A DNA stretch of 64,000 bases from Neonectria sp. B-13 (taxonomy: Eukaryota > Ascomycota > Sordariomycetes > Hypocreales > Nectriaceae), in assembly GCA_002682825.1 (NCBI GenBank), contig NOKP01000008.1, positions 124,001-188,000 of the forward strand, in the 5' to 3' direction. Positions 32,916-44,697 of the stretch are shown piece by piece. How positions within the stretch are numbered: position 1 is the first letter of the stretch; each line of letters opens with the position of its first letter. Below the pieces are notes generated by a model that did not search any database, was not told the DNA's origin, and saw only the letters and a program-made list of their open reading frames with translations. A program made the position numbers and the translations under genes.

Positions 32916-33608
32916 CTAACGATGATATGACTGTATATGGTTACGAAACCTGAGACTTCAGTGTGAGTGCAACGCGGTCTCTATAAAGCCAATGCTTTGT
33001 GAGAAAATTGCTTCATATTGGTATACGATAGACGCATTATGTTTACCCATCGACTGTACACTTGCATCTCCGAACGCACCACACGATAACCTTTAGTGAG
33101 ATTGGTATAAACCCACGATATGTTTCCTCCGGAATATTACTTGTGGGAAGGTCCAGTTACTCGTAATAAAGAGACCCGGAATCTGCGCAAAATCATCTCG
33201 GCCAGCTTGGCGTCGGGGTAGACACGGCGCCCAACCGACGGAGAAGTGGTCGCGCTTCGTGTGGGCGCCGTCGGCGGCGTACTGTATAACCCATGGACCA
33301 TTAACTTGCGGAGCAGGCAGTTGATTCCTGTGCTTGAAACCCGAGGAGCCGATCCGCGGATCCGGCCCCCGGGGGACGGCGATCCGGGGTGGGCCCGGGG
33401 CGATGCGTACCAGCCAATGGGGGTGAGCGTTCGGTGTCCGGAATCGTCTCCACTCCTGGTATTACGAAGACTCATGTCTAAGATGATATGAATTGCTCAG
33501 AAGCCCCTTCAAACAGATAAAAAGGTCATTTCTAACCCAGTTATTGTTTTTTGGCAGTAGAGCTACCCTCAACTTAGACTCCAGCCAGTCAAATTCTCAA
33601 CGCCAACC
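32916..33608. other. Intergenic interval upstream of the DHA2 transporter
   Basis: About 690 bp between the permease remnant and the next MFS gene. The stretch near 33340-33400 is unusually GC-rich, with GGATCCGCGGATCC-like and CCCGGGGG-type palindromic sequence. No gene or RNA was recognised. It presumably contains the promoter of the MFS gene at 33609. Confidence 0.35.
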
Positions 33609-35516
33609 ATGTCGCAGACGAGTACAGAGGAACGCGATGAAGCCGTCCTGAGAAGCGACAAGATCGAACCTCCAGCGGTGACGAACCCGCCGGCGCCAAC
33701 TCTTGTATACCCGACCGGCTTCAAGTTTGGCATGACTTTGTTCGCACTTTTTATCTCTCTCTTCTGTGTGGCATTGGACAGCACCATCATCGCAACGGCT
33801 ATCCCGCGCGTCACCGACCAGTTCCACGCCCTGCAAGATGTAGGCTGGTATGGGTCGTCATATCTACTTACTAAATGCGGTATGTGTCTTCCTTAGGACT
33901 TGGACTATCGCTAATACGCACCAAGCTTTCCAACTGCCGTTTGGCAAAACATTTCGTTTCTTCAGTCTGAAATGGACTTTCCTTGCCGCCTTGCTGATTT
34001 TCGAGATTGGGTCGGTCCTCTGCGCAGCTGCCCAATCCTCAGCAATGCTCATCGTTGGAGTAGGTTCTTACGTACCTGGATTTCGTGAAGGATGGTTTGC
34101 TGACGTTTTGGGCTTGTGTTAGCGTACGATTGCCGGCATTGGGTGTGCTGGTATCTCTAGCGGCGGTCTCATCATCATTGCGAACATCACTCCCATGGAA
34201 AAGCGAGCCACGTACCAAAGCCTGTACGGTGGTGTTTTTGGCATTGCCTCCGTCGTCGGACCGTTGGTTGGTGGAGTCTTCACTGACAAAGTGACGTGGC
34301 GCTGGTGTTTCTATATCAATCTTCCTCTTGGCGCAGTCTCGGCCGCCTTCATCATTTCTTTTCTTCATTTGCCGCCGAAGCCCAACCCTTTCAAGGAGCA
34401 TGGCGTTTTGGGTCTGCTCTGGAACCTCGACCCGATCGGATTTGTCTTGTTTGTGCCCAGTATCATCTGTCTTCTGTTCACCCTCCAGGTACGTCTCATA
34501 CTATTATCTGCCCTAATTTAGAATCGTTGCTAATCTTTGCTAGTGGGGAGGCACGACATACGCATGGGACAGCGGGCAGATTATTGCATTGTTTGTTGTA
34601 TTTGGTGTAACACTCATTGCTTTCATCGGCAGTCAAGCCTGGCTCGGCGAGGGAGGAACTGGTACGCATTTCCGGAACCAAGGTTCTAATCTACATCATC
34701 ACCTGACTCAAAACAGTTCCACCTCGCATTGCGAAACAACGAACAATTTTCGCCTCGAGCCTCTTCACCTTTTGCCTCGCAGGCACGTTCTTCCTCCTCA
34801 GCTACTACATCCCCATCTACTTTCAAGCCGTCAAGGGCAGAACAGCCCTGCAGTCCGGCATCGACACCATTCCCCTAATCCTCCCCAACGTCGTTGGTAT
34901 CCTCTTCGCCGGCTTTGGCACTAGCAAGATCGGCTACTACGTACCCTTCATTTACCTCGCCGTGATAATCGCCCCCATCGGCGCTGGCCTCCTGACAACC
35001 CTGGGACCCGGCACCAGCGCAGCCAAGTGGATCGGCTACCAGATCCTTTTCGGGTTCGGCTCAGGTTGCGGCTTCCAGCTTCCCCAGGTCGCCGCGCAGA
35101 TTGTGCTCCCGCCCCGAGATATCCCGATGGGTATTTCCGTGTCCATGCTCTTCCAAGGCCTGGGCGGCACCGTCCTGATCAGCGCGGCCAACAACGTGCT
35201 CAACACCAAACTGCTCCACAACATCAACGCCCTCGACATCCCCGGCGTGGAAGGCATAGAGGTCATCAATGCCGGCGCTACGGGCTTCCGCAACGTCGTC
35301 CCCGCTAAGCATATCCCTGCCGTTGTTGAAGCGTATAGCCATGCTCTGCGCAAGGTCTTCCAGATTGCCCTGATCATGGCTTGCTTGAGTGCAATTCCTG
35401 CCGTATTGCTGGAGTGGAAGAGTGTTAAAAAAGGCAGCCCTGGCTCGGCACAACCCAAGCCCGAGGCAAAGTCTCCCTCACCCGCCGAGAGTGATGTGGA
35501 AAAGGCCTCGCCTTGA
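33609..35516 (+). CDS. MFS efflux transporter, DHA2 (14-helix) family
   Basis: Plasma-membrane drug:H+ antiporter, 562 residues, usual DHA2 length. Exons are 33609-33879, 33926-34059, 34123-34488, 34544-34661 and 34717-35516, and all phases agree. Seen: [19 protein letters not shown] at helix 1 (DHA2 motif D1), [56 protein letters not shown] (the antiporter motif C region), [10 protein letters not shown], and [15 protein letters not shown]. The cytoplasmic tail is Pro/Lys-rich. It exports toxic compounds or metabolites. It is convergent with an AflR-like regulator, a layout often seen in secondary-metabolite clusters, but no synthase gene lies nearby. Confidence 0.93.
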
Positions 35517-35741
35517 AACCCATCTTGACGATACAGCGGTCATCAATTGTGACCATAGTTGCTGCAGGGCGGTGAACTATTAGAAACCAAGGCTGTTTGT
35601 ACGATATAGGAATACCTTTCTTAGATATGAAGGGCTTGAGCTGCCCATTCCATAGACTCTCCTCAATAGATACTCTGATCAGCCACCATGTCTTGCTCGC
35701 CATCACCGTGATAGAAGTACCTATAATTATCCACTGATATC

Positions 35742-36858
35742 TCAGTTCTCCTCCTTGTCCTCATCCAGCACCGATAAACCTGACCTTGCCGTCCTCACAA
35801 TGCGTCTATGCTCAGTCTGAAGCCAGGCACCAAGACTCGCAAACAAGCTCGCATCCGCCACGTTGGCACTTGATTCCCCAGCAGCAGAGCAAACATCCTC
35901 CGTGGTTTGCAAATCTTTCGTACTTGTGCCTGTGCCGACTGAGATAAATGAGTCAATCAAGTCGCCCACCTTCTTCAGCTCGCCAAGAATAAGACAGTTT
36001 GTTAAGGCGGTTTGTAAGTTTCCATCATCGCTCTGAAAGGTCCCGACCGTGACGGGCGTCGGAAGCACCGACTTAAGCGTTGCACTGCTCAACAATGATG
36101 GCACTGCCTCGCTGTCTTGTGCTGCGTTCTGCGCCGCTTGCTGATACCATAGCAGCACGCGCGACACGATGGAAGCGTATAGCATAGCATTGTGTGGGGA
36201 GCGCGCGCATGGGCACTTGAGGAGAAGGCCCAGGCGCCCGACGACGTCGTGGTTGCGCGTCAGGACGGAGTCCAAATCTAATGTGCGCGCCGGCACGCCG
36301 TCGGAGATGAGAGAGGAAGGATTGGCGCAATACAGCCGACGCATGATTTCCTTGGACTTCTGGGTGCAGTATGATTGTCCGATGGTTGTCAAGCTTTCAA
36401 CCGGCGTGAGTGGCGAGTCGCTCTGCGAGAAGGGATCCGGCGCGCCTAGGCTACCGAAGTTGTCCAACGGGAACCAGGATTGGAAGGCCGCGTCGGAAGT
36501 AGAGAAGGGAGAATCGATGGCCATGACGCCTTCCGTGCCGAGGGCGAGCATCATGTCCATGTCGTCGTGAGCGCCGGTTGTCTCGGGCTCAGCGGGACGC
36601 GGCGGGAGCTGCTCCGGACCGGCGGGCCGCCTCCGTCGAGGTTTTCCGGCTTTCCGGGACACTCCGTACACGCAACCCACGCCTTGAGCAAGGCAATGCG
36701 CGCAGGCGGGCTGGCCACGATCACATTTGATCTTGGAGCTGCTAGGTTAGTCAATCGCTCTCTTCACTACGAGTTCAGTCGCGCACCTTTGCCTGTCCGC
36801 AAGCGTCGCAACTGGACCGGAGTTTGAACGGTAGCAGGGAGATTTGTGACGGAGACAT
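35742..36858 (-). CDS. AflR-like Zn2Cys6 regulator
   Basis: Nuclear pathway-specific regulator of 353 residues. Exons are 36858-36787 and 36731-35742. The 55-nt intron splits the finger and, when removed, gives SCDACGQAKIKCDRGQPAC, then AHC and GVGC. That is a C-x2-C-x6-C-x6-C-x2-C-x6-C cluster with the AflR family arrangement right at the N-terminus. The linker VYGVSRKAGKPRRRR also fits. The C-terminal AflR-type region is visible: GRLGLLLKCPCARSP, MLYASIVSRVLLWYQQAA and LGELKKVGDLIDSF. Relatives control polyketide or other secondary-metabolite clusters. Here only a DHA2 efflux gene adjoins it. Nothing else is assigned in the upstream 36859-37441. Confidence 0.88.
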
Positions 36859-37441
36859 GTCGGGCTCAAAGGGCAGTTTCCTTCCTTGAGATTGCGATGC
36901 ACGTTGTCGTCATTCTTTCCACCAAAGATTGTCCGACCGAGATCGCCCGATGGCATGCCACAGCGGCGGGTTTTGGAAGAATGTTGTTGGAGGTTGAAGG
37001 TTGATGATCTCAATGTGCCGCTCAACGTGTCCCGCACTCAATAGGCAGGGAAACTTACGTCAGCTTCCGAAGCATTTACCACCAACACGACCAACTGCTA
37101 GTGAGAATCCCACGATCAATAGTACGCCAATGACCTACCCACGAGTAGAGTGTGCTTTGGTTTTGGCGTAGCGGTACATTGATGCCAACAAATCAGTTCC
37201 TAGGCGGGGCCAACAACAACGAGCCGTTATGGGCCGACCTTTGAGACGGACTCGACTTCCACGATTCCACTATCGACGGATCGGTGGCCGTCTGTCTACT
37301 CCCGTCAAGAAATGATTAACGTCGCTACGGCTATGCGTAAAAACGGACGAAATAATGTGCAATTTGATGAGTACAACTAAGCACCCAACCGATGATGCGA
37401 GGCAAACAAGATTCATCGTTTGCGTTGTAGATAACCTCTAT

Positions 37442-38884
37442 CTACCACCGACGCTGCAGTGTCGCTTTAGACAATGCTTCCAAAGCCCGCTCATCTCCCC
37501 CTGCCGTCTCTTTGCTACGATTCAGCTTCAATGTTCGCACATATCGTGCACCTGACGGAAGTTCTGGAGTGGAATCATCGAAGATGCTTGGGTCGTTGTT
37601 ACCAAATACCAGATTGCCATGGTTGTCTTTCGCCTTGATCCAGCGACTAGGGCAAAGCCCGAAGTCGAAGACGATGTATCGAAGCGGAGATAACTCTGTC
37701 GACAGCGGGCTTGGATCATCAAAGCCGACTGCTCCTTTCCATTTGTGCACGTGGAATTGGAAGTCGATGAGATTAGGAAGCCGGGTACGGATCTTGTCGA
37801 AAACGGACTCCCACGTTCCTGGATAGCGATAGACTGCGTCATTTGCAAAGCTGAATGCAAAGGCTCCCATTGGGAACTTTTCCCAATCCTTGGTCGGTGT
37901 GTTCCATTCCACCACACTGTCCCACTTGGTGCGTATGTACGAAACAATGAAGCAGTTGTCCAATCGCAGAGAGTTGAGTGAAGGCTGAGCTAAAACCCAG
38001 TCCATATGATCGTCATGCGAGATAGCGTAAGATCCGAGGTTAAGCGTCTTGAGCTGTGGAAAGACGAGGCCATCGCCGTTGAAGGTTCCCGGCATCGTAC
38101 CCCAGCACTCGTCGAAATAGAGTGATAGGGACGTGAGCTGGTCGGCCAGGGGAGAAAGCCAGTGTTTATGCATGTAGGGCTCGAATTGCACAAGTTCCAC
38201 CAGGTAGATATCCCAGTCTGGGGCATAATTGCATTCTTGGGTGACATGAAGGTGAAGTTGATTGAGGCCCCTGGTTACCGACTTGAAGAGCTCTGACGAA
38301 GTGAAATCTGGCAGTGGGAAGTTCTGCAAGTTGTCGATTGTCAAAGAGCGAATTATGCTCTGATTAGGCTTGCTAGCACGATCCTTGATGGCTTTAAACA
38401 CAGCCTCCAAGGTGTTTACCCGGTCTGAGATGCCCTCATACTTTTCGTAGTGCCAAGAATTGTCGTTCTTTACCCCATGACATTCGGATGTGAAGCGCAA
38501 GCATATCTCATCAATCAGAGCAAGACTTTCGATCCGAGATATGGCATCCGTGAACTCAGGGTACTCGTTTTTGTCCCACTGCTTCTCAAACTGTTCATCC
38601 ATAGAGTCTGCGGGTGAGCTATGAATGACGACACGCCGTGCGACCGCCCTGATCGTCTCGGAATCCAGCATCTTATGCCATTCCTCGAAACCCCGCTTCC
38701 GCGGAATGAGAGTAACGGTGCGGAAGGCAAACTTGATTGCTAGGGCGTTCCACTTGCGGCATACAAGGCGTGCATTGAGAAGATCATCTGGCTTGTTTTG
38801 CTTGTTACCCTTAGGTTTTTCTGGTCGGTAGAAACAGTGAATGATGTGATCCAGTAGCTCTTCGGGCAAATCGTTGAGCTCCAT
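37442..38884 (-). CDS. F-box domain protein
   Basis: Single-exon protein of 480 residues. The N-terminus MELNDLPEELLDHII followed by LLNARLVCRKWNALAIKFAF is an F-box, which binds Skp1 and recruits the rest of the chain to an SCF ubiquitin ligase. The remainder has irregular Leu-rich segments (SLTIDNLQNFPLPDF, LTSLSLYFDECW, LKTLNLGSYAIS) and is likely the substrate-binding part. This organisation is common in expanded, fast-evolving F-box families of filamentous fungi. The target is unknown. The following 38885-39455 shows no further gene. Confidence 0.85.
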   Translation of the reverse strand: MELNDLPEELLDHIIHCFYRPEKPKGNKQNKPDDLLNARLVCRKWNALAIKFAFRTVTLIPRKRGFEEWHKMLDSETIRAVARRVVIHSSPADSMDEQFEKQWDKNEYPEFTDAISRIESLALIDEICLRFTSECHGVKNDNSWHYEKYEGISDRVNTLEAVFKAIKDRASKPNQSIIRSLTIDNLQNFPLPDFTSSELFKSVTRGLNQLHLHVTQECNYAPDWDIYLVELVQFEPYMHKHWLSPLADQLTSLSLYFDECWGTMPGTFNGDGLVFPQLKTLNLGSYAISHDDHMDWVLAQPSLNSLRLDNCFIVSYIRTKWDSVVEWNTPTKDWEKFPMGAFAFSFANDAVYRYPGTWESVFDKIRTRLPNLIDFQFHVHKWKGAVGFDDPSPLSTELSPLRYIVFDFGLCPSRWIKAKDNHGNLVFGNNDPSIFDDSTPELPSGARYVRTLKLNRSKETAGGDERALEALSKATLQRRW

Positions 38885-39455
38885 GGTTAATAGAGGTTTG
38901 AAGGATTAAAGAACTGATTTGGGCAATGCTGCTTTTGCAAACAGATGAACACGAAGATGGGAAAGGTTGCAGTTTTAAGTGTGGAAGCCGAGGTCCCACA
39001 AGTGGAGTCGACCAGGCAGAAGCGCAGGCAAACTACAGCCAAATTAACGCGTTGATATCTTATGCAGTCTGGCGGTGTGTTCACGCCGTGCACAACTGTC
39101 AGGATGATTCCATTCTATGCAGCCTCGTTAAGATCGAGATTCAATTTCTAGGCTGAGATCAACTGGCCAAAGTGAATCCCATTTAACCAATGGCATCGGA
39201 ATTATGTTGTGCAGCAAGGCCATTCACATGAAATTTGAGTGCATATGAACCAGACGGGACACTTTGCAGGCTTTGGTCTCGGGTTTTCAGGTTTCGGCAT
39301 GTTGGCATGTCAAATTCATCGGCTGTCGTGGATACTAATGGTAGTCAAGGGTCAAGTGTCAAAGCCCTAAGATCGTTATCTATTCAAAGATTGCATTGTC
39401 CTGTCAAACTAGGTGATCTTGATTTCTCCCTTCACAGCACTACGATGCCGCCCCT

Positions 39456-42400
39456 TCATGATCTCTTCCATTCTCGAAGAAGCTCGGCGATGATGAAATG
39501 GCCATTGCCATCCGCAAAGTCTGCCGCCTCCTGGCACCGGCTCTCTATAGAATCCATATGCTGATCGTTTTCTAGCAAGAGGTGGACCATATCAAGACGA
39601 CCATGTTCCGCGGCCCCTTCAAGCGCTGTCCGTCCCTTAACGGCTGCCGGTTCAGCATTGACGTCGGCCCCGTTTTCAAGAAGCAAGATTGCCATGTTGA
39701 TGTGTCCCGTCATAGCTGCAAACTGAAGCGCTGTTGCACCCCACGCGCGAGCTGCCGGAGCGTTGACATTGGCGCCGCGTGATATGAGCTCATGTACGAG
39801 ATGAAGATCACTGTTCTCGGCTGCAGCTTGTAAGGCTGTTCTACCCCTCGCTGGGTGTGCTGGAGCATTGGTATCTGCCTCAGCGCCGAGCAATGTCTTT
39901 ACCAGGCCATGATAGCGCTTGGAAACCGCCAGCTGAAGTGCTGTCATATTTTGTTTCGGGAAACTCATGGTTGGCGCAGGGGCATTCACATCGGCCCCAC
40001 CGCTGATGAGCAGCTGCATCACCACTTTCGCTTCCGATTCATCCTTACTGTGTGCAATAGCCAAATAGACTGGATAGACCCCATCTGTACCCGAAGTGGT
40101 GTCCGCACCCCGATGGATCAACAATTCAGTGATTCCGTCATCCAACCTGGTTTTCACTAACGAGCAATGAAGAAGATTTCTTCCATCGCCAGGGATGGCA
40201 AGGTTTGGATCGGCCCCTGCATCGAGTAACATCCCGACCTCTTCCAAACGTTGCTCGAGCACCGCAAGCAGGAGCGGAGTTTGAGCACATAATTCATTGC
40301 GATCCCCTACGCCAAACCTCGATCTGTGGAGAGACGTTCGGTTGCAGTCGGCTCCGGCGCTCAAAAGCAATTTGACATCGCGGGTTGACCCATGATACAG
40401 TGCGACTCCTAGCGGTGTTTGTTGAACCATTGGAGGGTCAGGGTCGGCACCGTTCGCCATCAACAAGTCGAAGAGGTTGCAATTCCTTGACTCAATGGCT
40501 GTACCTAGTGCTGTACACTCGTCTCCGATCTGATTGACGTCTGCCCCAGCATCAAGTAGTCTTTGAACGACTCCTCGGTCGCCACTCTCGATAGCAGCTT
40601 GAAGCGCGGTTCGTCCAGAATTTGCCCGTGCTGGGGCGTTGACCTCAGCTCCCAGCTGAAGCAGCATGTTGACCAGTTCCAAGTTCCCTGACAAGGCTGC
40701 AGCTTGGAGACAGGTCAGCCCTCTAAGCTCAGCAGCATCAGCGTGGATAGATGCACCATGAGCAATAAGCAGTAGAACCAAGTCCAAGTTCCCAGACTCG
40801 GCACCTGCTTGTAACGCTGTTCGGCCCCCTCTCTCACAAAGAGGGGCATTTGGATCGGCGCCCCAATTCAGAAAGAGGCTGACTAGAGCCATGTCTCCCT
40901 TTCTGGCGGCTGCTTGAAGAGCAGTCATCCCGTGACAGGTCCAACCAGCCGGGGCATTCACGTCTGCCCCTTTACTGAGGAGTAACCGTGTAATCATCAA
41001 GCTTTTGGCTTTATCCCATTGATTTCCTGGAGGTGTGGACTGCAATGCAGTTGAGCCAGTAAAATCAACGGCGTTGGGATTGGCACCAGCATCCAAAAGA
41101 AGTTGAGTCATGTCGGGATCGTTCTGTAGCACTGATTGTCGGAGCGGTGTTCCAAGGCCAGTCGGTTCTAACCCACCCTCCCGTAGTCTTGCAAGTGGGC
41201 CTTCCAGTATCGAATTTGAAAGCAAGACTTTGCTGGGACATGCACCGGCGCCGAGCAAGATCCCAACCATTTTCTTGTTCCCATTCGAAGTCGCAATTTG
41301 AATCGGAGTACTGTAAACCGAGTGTTCCAGTGAACCCTCTGGTTCCAGGCAATCTTCTAGATCTTCTGTATATTGATCTCCGAGAGGGACATTGACATCC
41401 GCTCCAGCAGCAATTAAAGTTTCAACTATTTCTATGTTGTTTAGGCTAGTCGCGTGTTGGAGAGCGGAACCTTCGTGCATTCCTAGTTCGTTGACGTCTG
41501 CACCAGCAGCTATCAGTAGCTTGGCAAGTTCGAGATTCTGCTCATATATTGTTTGCAAGAGTGGGGGACCGTCGGTGCCCCATTCGTTCGGATTGGCCCC
41601 CGCCTTGATCAGCATCTCCACGAGGTTGACGTCGCCGCTTTCAATGGCAAGTTCCAGGGGTAAAGGATTGCTGGCCACTCCCGAGAGTAAGTAGTGAACA
41701 TCAACTCCTCGGTCTAGAAGCAGCTGAGTTATCTGCACATTTCCCCGCTCCACGGCAATCTGGAGGGCAGTTAACATAGAGAAGGAAGAATCTGCGGTGT
41801 TGGGACTGATCCCTTGCTCGAGAAGTTTTCGGACAACATCTGCATTCTCGATCCTGATGGCGCTGAGGAAAATATTCGAGGCAAAGGTTCGGGCAGTGGG
41901 TCCCTTTGATTCGAGAACCTTGTCCATGGCTGGCATGTTTCCAGTTTCGAGGACCCATCGCAAAAGGTCATCGGTCTTTTCCTTGGTAAGAAGACCATTC
42001 GAGGAGAGATAGATCGTCCATTGAATGACCTGGACCAATGGTTGTGACTGAGAGAGCTTTTGAATATGAAGGTCGGGGTTGCTGTTTTCTCTTTTGGGTA
42101 CCATGTCTTCCAACATCTTGGCTAGATCATGCGAATCATCTGGGTCAACGAGAGATTCCGACGAGGCGTTTCCAAGAAATCGTTTAGCCAGCCCAAGGAT
42201 ATGTTTAGTACGAGACGAAATGATGGGTCCAGAAGGAGACGTCCAGTTGAGGTCCAAAATCGGTGGACTGGAGCACGCTGCATACCGTCAGGCTGGAGTG
42301 CTGGATAGCGTGGTTTGAATAAATACCTAATTCCGTCAAGTAGTCCTGAAACTGAAACCAAGGCAGGCTATTACACAGGACGAAAGGACCTGGAGCCGAG

Positions 42401-42945
42401 GGTGGGGTGCGAGCAATGATGCCGTCGAGACCAGTCTCGAACTCAGCTAGGAGAAGGTTAGCTCATGATCAACGAGTCTTCCATGCTGTGGTTGGCTTAC
42501 CCGAGGGCGCTCGAAGAAAGGTCTGAAGGTAGGCGTATCTGCCCATCTCCTTTTTCAACTTCTTCCCCGCAATGACTCGTCCACCGATCAGAAGCTCGGT
42601 TTCTTTGTCTGTTGCTGCTTTTCGCTTTCGGACCAAAGCACTGGCTTTTTTCCACTCGTCCTTTGTAAGGTTCTTTCGCATGTTCCAGCTGTCCAACTTG
42701 CGGATGTATTGCGCCTTCCTAAGAGATGAATATGTCAGCATCCGATACCAAGGAGGCTGTGAAGAAGTATTGAGCGCTTCATCGACAAAGCTCACACCAG
42801 TGACTTACGTGGGATGGAATCCATGATTTTCTTCCATGCAATCAATCAGTTCCTCCAGGGTTTTGTGTTGGTCAATGTACAAAGACCGTATGTGCTCTTT
42901 GTGCGCATTCCACTCCACAGCGGGAACTCTCGGCGCTCGCGACAT
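39456..42945 (-). CDS. Clr5-domain ankyrin-repeat protein
   Basis: Large protein of 1098 residues. Exons are 42945-42809, 42718-42501, 42446-42327 and 42277-39456. Intron 3 (49 nt) ends at GCAG 42278. The N-terminus carries a Clr5 domain: VPAVEWNAHKEHIRSLYI, LEELIDCMEENHGFHPT, then KAQYIRKLDSWNMRKNL after splicing. The last three quarters are ankyrin repeats, more than twenty of about 33 residues (repeated TALQ.A...G....V..LL..GADVN patterns). There are no signal peptide or membrane segments. Clr5-ankyrin proteins are abundant and variable in filamentous fungi, and their role is unclear. It is divergent from a small membrane protein gene across a 738-bp region rich in a repeated motif. Confidence 0.9.
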
Positions 42946-43172
42946 GGTGAGCAGCTCAAGCAGCAAGTAGTCACAACGTCCGAAAGTGCAGTGCGTGTAG
43001 TAAGAGCGAAGTAATGAGGAAGCAACGAAGAGTGAAGAGGGCTGATTCGATTGTAGTTGACCCTTTTGCGTCGTGGACAATTGACGGGATCGGGCTCTTT
43101 ATCTATTGACCGGCCTGAAGGCCTGAGGCCAAAAAGCACAGCCTGATAAGTTAATGTGCAGAATGAGACTGA

Positions 43173-43612
43173 CCAAAATTCGCTATGCAAGGACCGTGGG
43201 TTGCAGCTGAGACACCGCCACAGGTTGAGTTGGTGTGGTAAAAGTCCAATCAGCCTCAGCAACGTCACAGCGTGAGACAAGCCCAGCTTGACTTCTAGGC
43301 CGAGAATGTTCTTGATTGGCCTTGTCCAAACTTCGCAACTCTGAAGCTCCGCAACTGTGCATAACCGCTATATTGGCATGGCGGTAACTGGTCCTTGCCA
43401 AAATTCGCTTTCTTGGTGCCACGTCAGGGTTCTTGTGCCACGCAAGGTCACCGTAGACTTGTGGAGGTGCTGAGATTTTGCTGATTGGCGGTGACCATAA
43501 TTTGCAATCTACTGGCTTGCACCGCCGATGATTGTTGCACGCCTTGTCAGCCGTTGACGACCGCTTCTAATTCAGTGGCAGTGCCTTGTTCTCGCATATT
43601 GCCAAAATTCGC
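43173..43612. repeat. Five-copy CCAAAATTCGC-like motif in a divergent promoter
   Basis: Exact CCAAAATTCGC occurs at 43173-43183, 43398-43408 and 43602-43612. Variants are CCAAACTTCGC at 43326-43336 and CCATAATTTGC at 43495-43505. All five have the same orientation and are spaced 72-153 bp apart within the 738-bp region between the Clr5-ankyrin and small membrane protein genes. The CC(A/T)6-like core resembles a CArG/MADS-type site with one mismatch. CCAAT boxes (ATTGG at about 43315 and 43483) are interspersed. Confidence 0.7.
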
Positions 43613-43683
43613 AAAGTCTAGACACATATAGGAGCGGTCATTGCCCCAACATCTTCATTATCAAGACTCCATCTTCAACAACC

Positions 43684-44273
43684 ATGGCTTTGTCGAAAGA
43701 GGCTATCGTGTCCATCATTGGGGTACTCATAAACGTCCCTGCGGCTGCTCTGATCTTATGGCGACTCTGGAGAAACTCCAGGTCTGAAGTGCCGAGGCGT
43801 TCACGTAAGTTGCTCTCACAATACTCCACGTCTCCGACTCCCAGCATGGGTCAAGGCCATGTCGCAGCGGCTTGGACTAAACCGTACATTATTAGTGGAG
43901 GATGCAGCCCTGGATGAACTTCATAGCCAAAGACACACCTCCATCTCCTCCAGAAACGGAGCAGCCGATACCATCCCGCGCCGCAACTTCATCGCTGTCG
44001 CTCCACAAGCAAGCCACAGAACTCTGCCGAGCCAGCCTGGGCGAGTACCATCCGGATTACATATTTCAATATACCCAACCTGGTGACGGAAGATCAAGCG
44101 AAACGGAAGCCGATTTCATCTGTCAGTCACCAGATTCTTTTGCCTTCTACTTGCCACCGGGGAATGACATTGATGAGGAGGCCGTCTACTTCAGGCGCTG
44201 GTGGCCCAAGATCAGGGGATCCAAGGTTTTTCATAGACACAATGCATCAACTCGCTTCATTTCACGTCCCTGA
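43684..44273 (+). CDS. Small single-pass membrane protein, unknown function
   Basis: Predicted protein of 155 residues. Exons are 43684-43804 and 43927-44273. The 122-nt intron ends at TTCATAG, the only acceptor found that keeps the downstream frame. The N-terminus (MALSKEAIVSIIGVLINVP, then ALILWRLWRN) is one hydrophobic segment followed by basic residues, suggesting a signal-anchored protein with a cytoplasmic body. A Pro-rich linker (KDTPPSPPETEQP) precedes a globular part with GEYHPDYIFQY, DFICQSPDSFAFYLPPGND and EEAVYFRRWWPKIRGS. I do not recognise a named domain. It is divergent from the Clr5-ankyrin gene and shares its repeated-motif promoter. The following 44274-44697 shows nothing. 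Confidence 0.65.
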
Positions 44274-44697
44274 ATTGTAAACTCCGCTCTAGTAACTATA
44301 ACACGGAGCCTAGATGATACTGGCTATTGTGTCTTCCAGAAGAATGACGACGCCGGCTGACCACTCCACAAAGTGGCATGGAAGCCACCATCGTGATTGA
44401 ACATGGTCTGACCACGTTGTAAGTGAGATGGCCAGCTGCAGACGGTCCGCATCGGGCCAGATAACTTACTGTTTCCCTAGCTTACAAACGGAGCATGTTC
44501 CCCAAGTTAAGGCCCCGGCAAGGCGTGCCCGTCCGTTCTGCTAGTTGTTGCCGTGGCTTGCACTAACAGTGCGCTATTGCTTCGGAGCTTGTTCATCGTG
44601 CATTCCTTTGTTTGCTGATTCACGAGTCTGTCGCTTCTGTGTCGTTGAATTCCCACGTTCGTTTCGTTTCTCTTGCCTGCTAATTAATCCGCCCAGC

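Noticed and set aside
42122..42361. Separate small minus-strand gene upstream of the ankyrin frame
   Set aside because: The sequence is explained by exons 3 and 4 and intron 3 of the Clr5-ankyrin gene.
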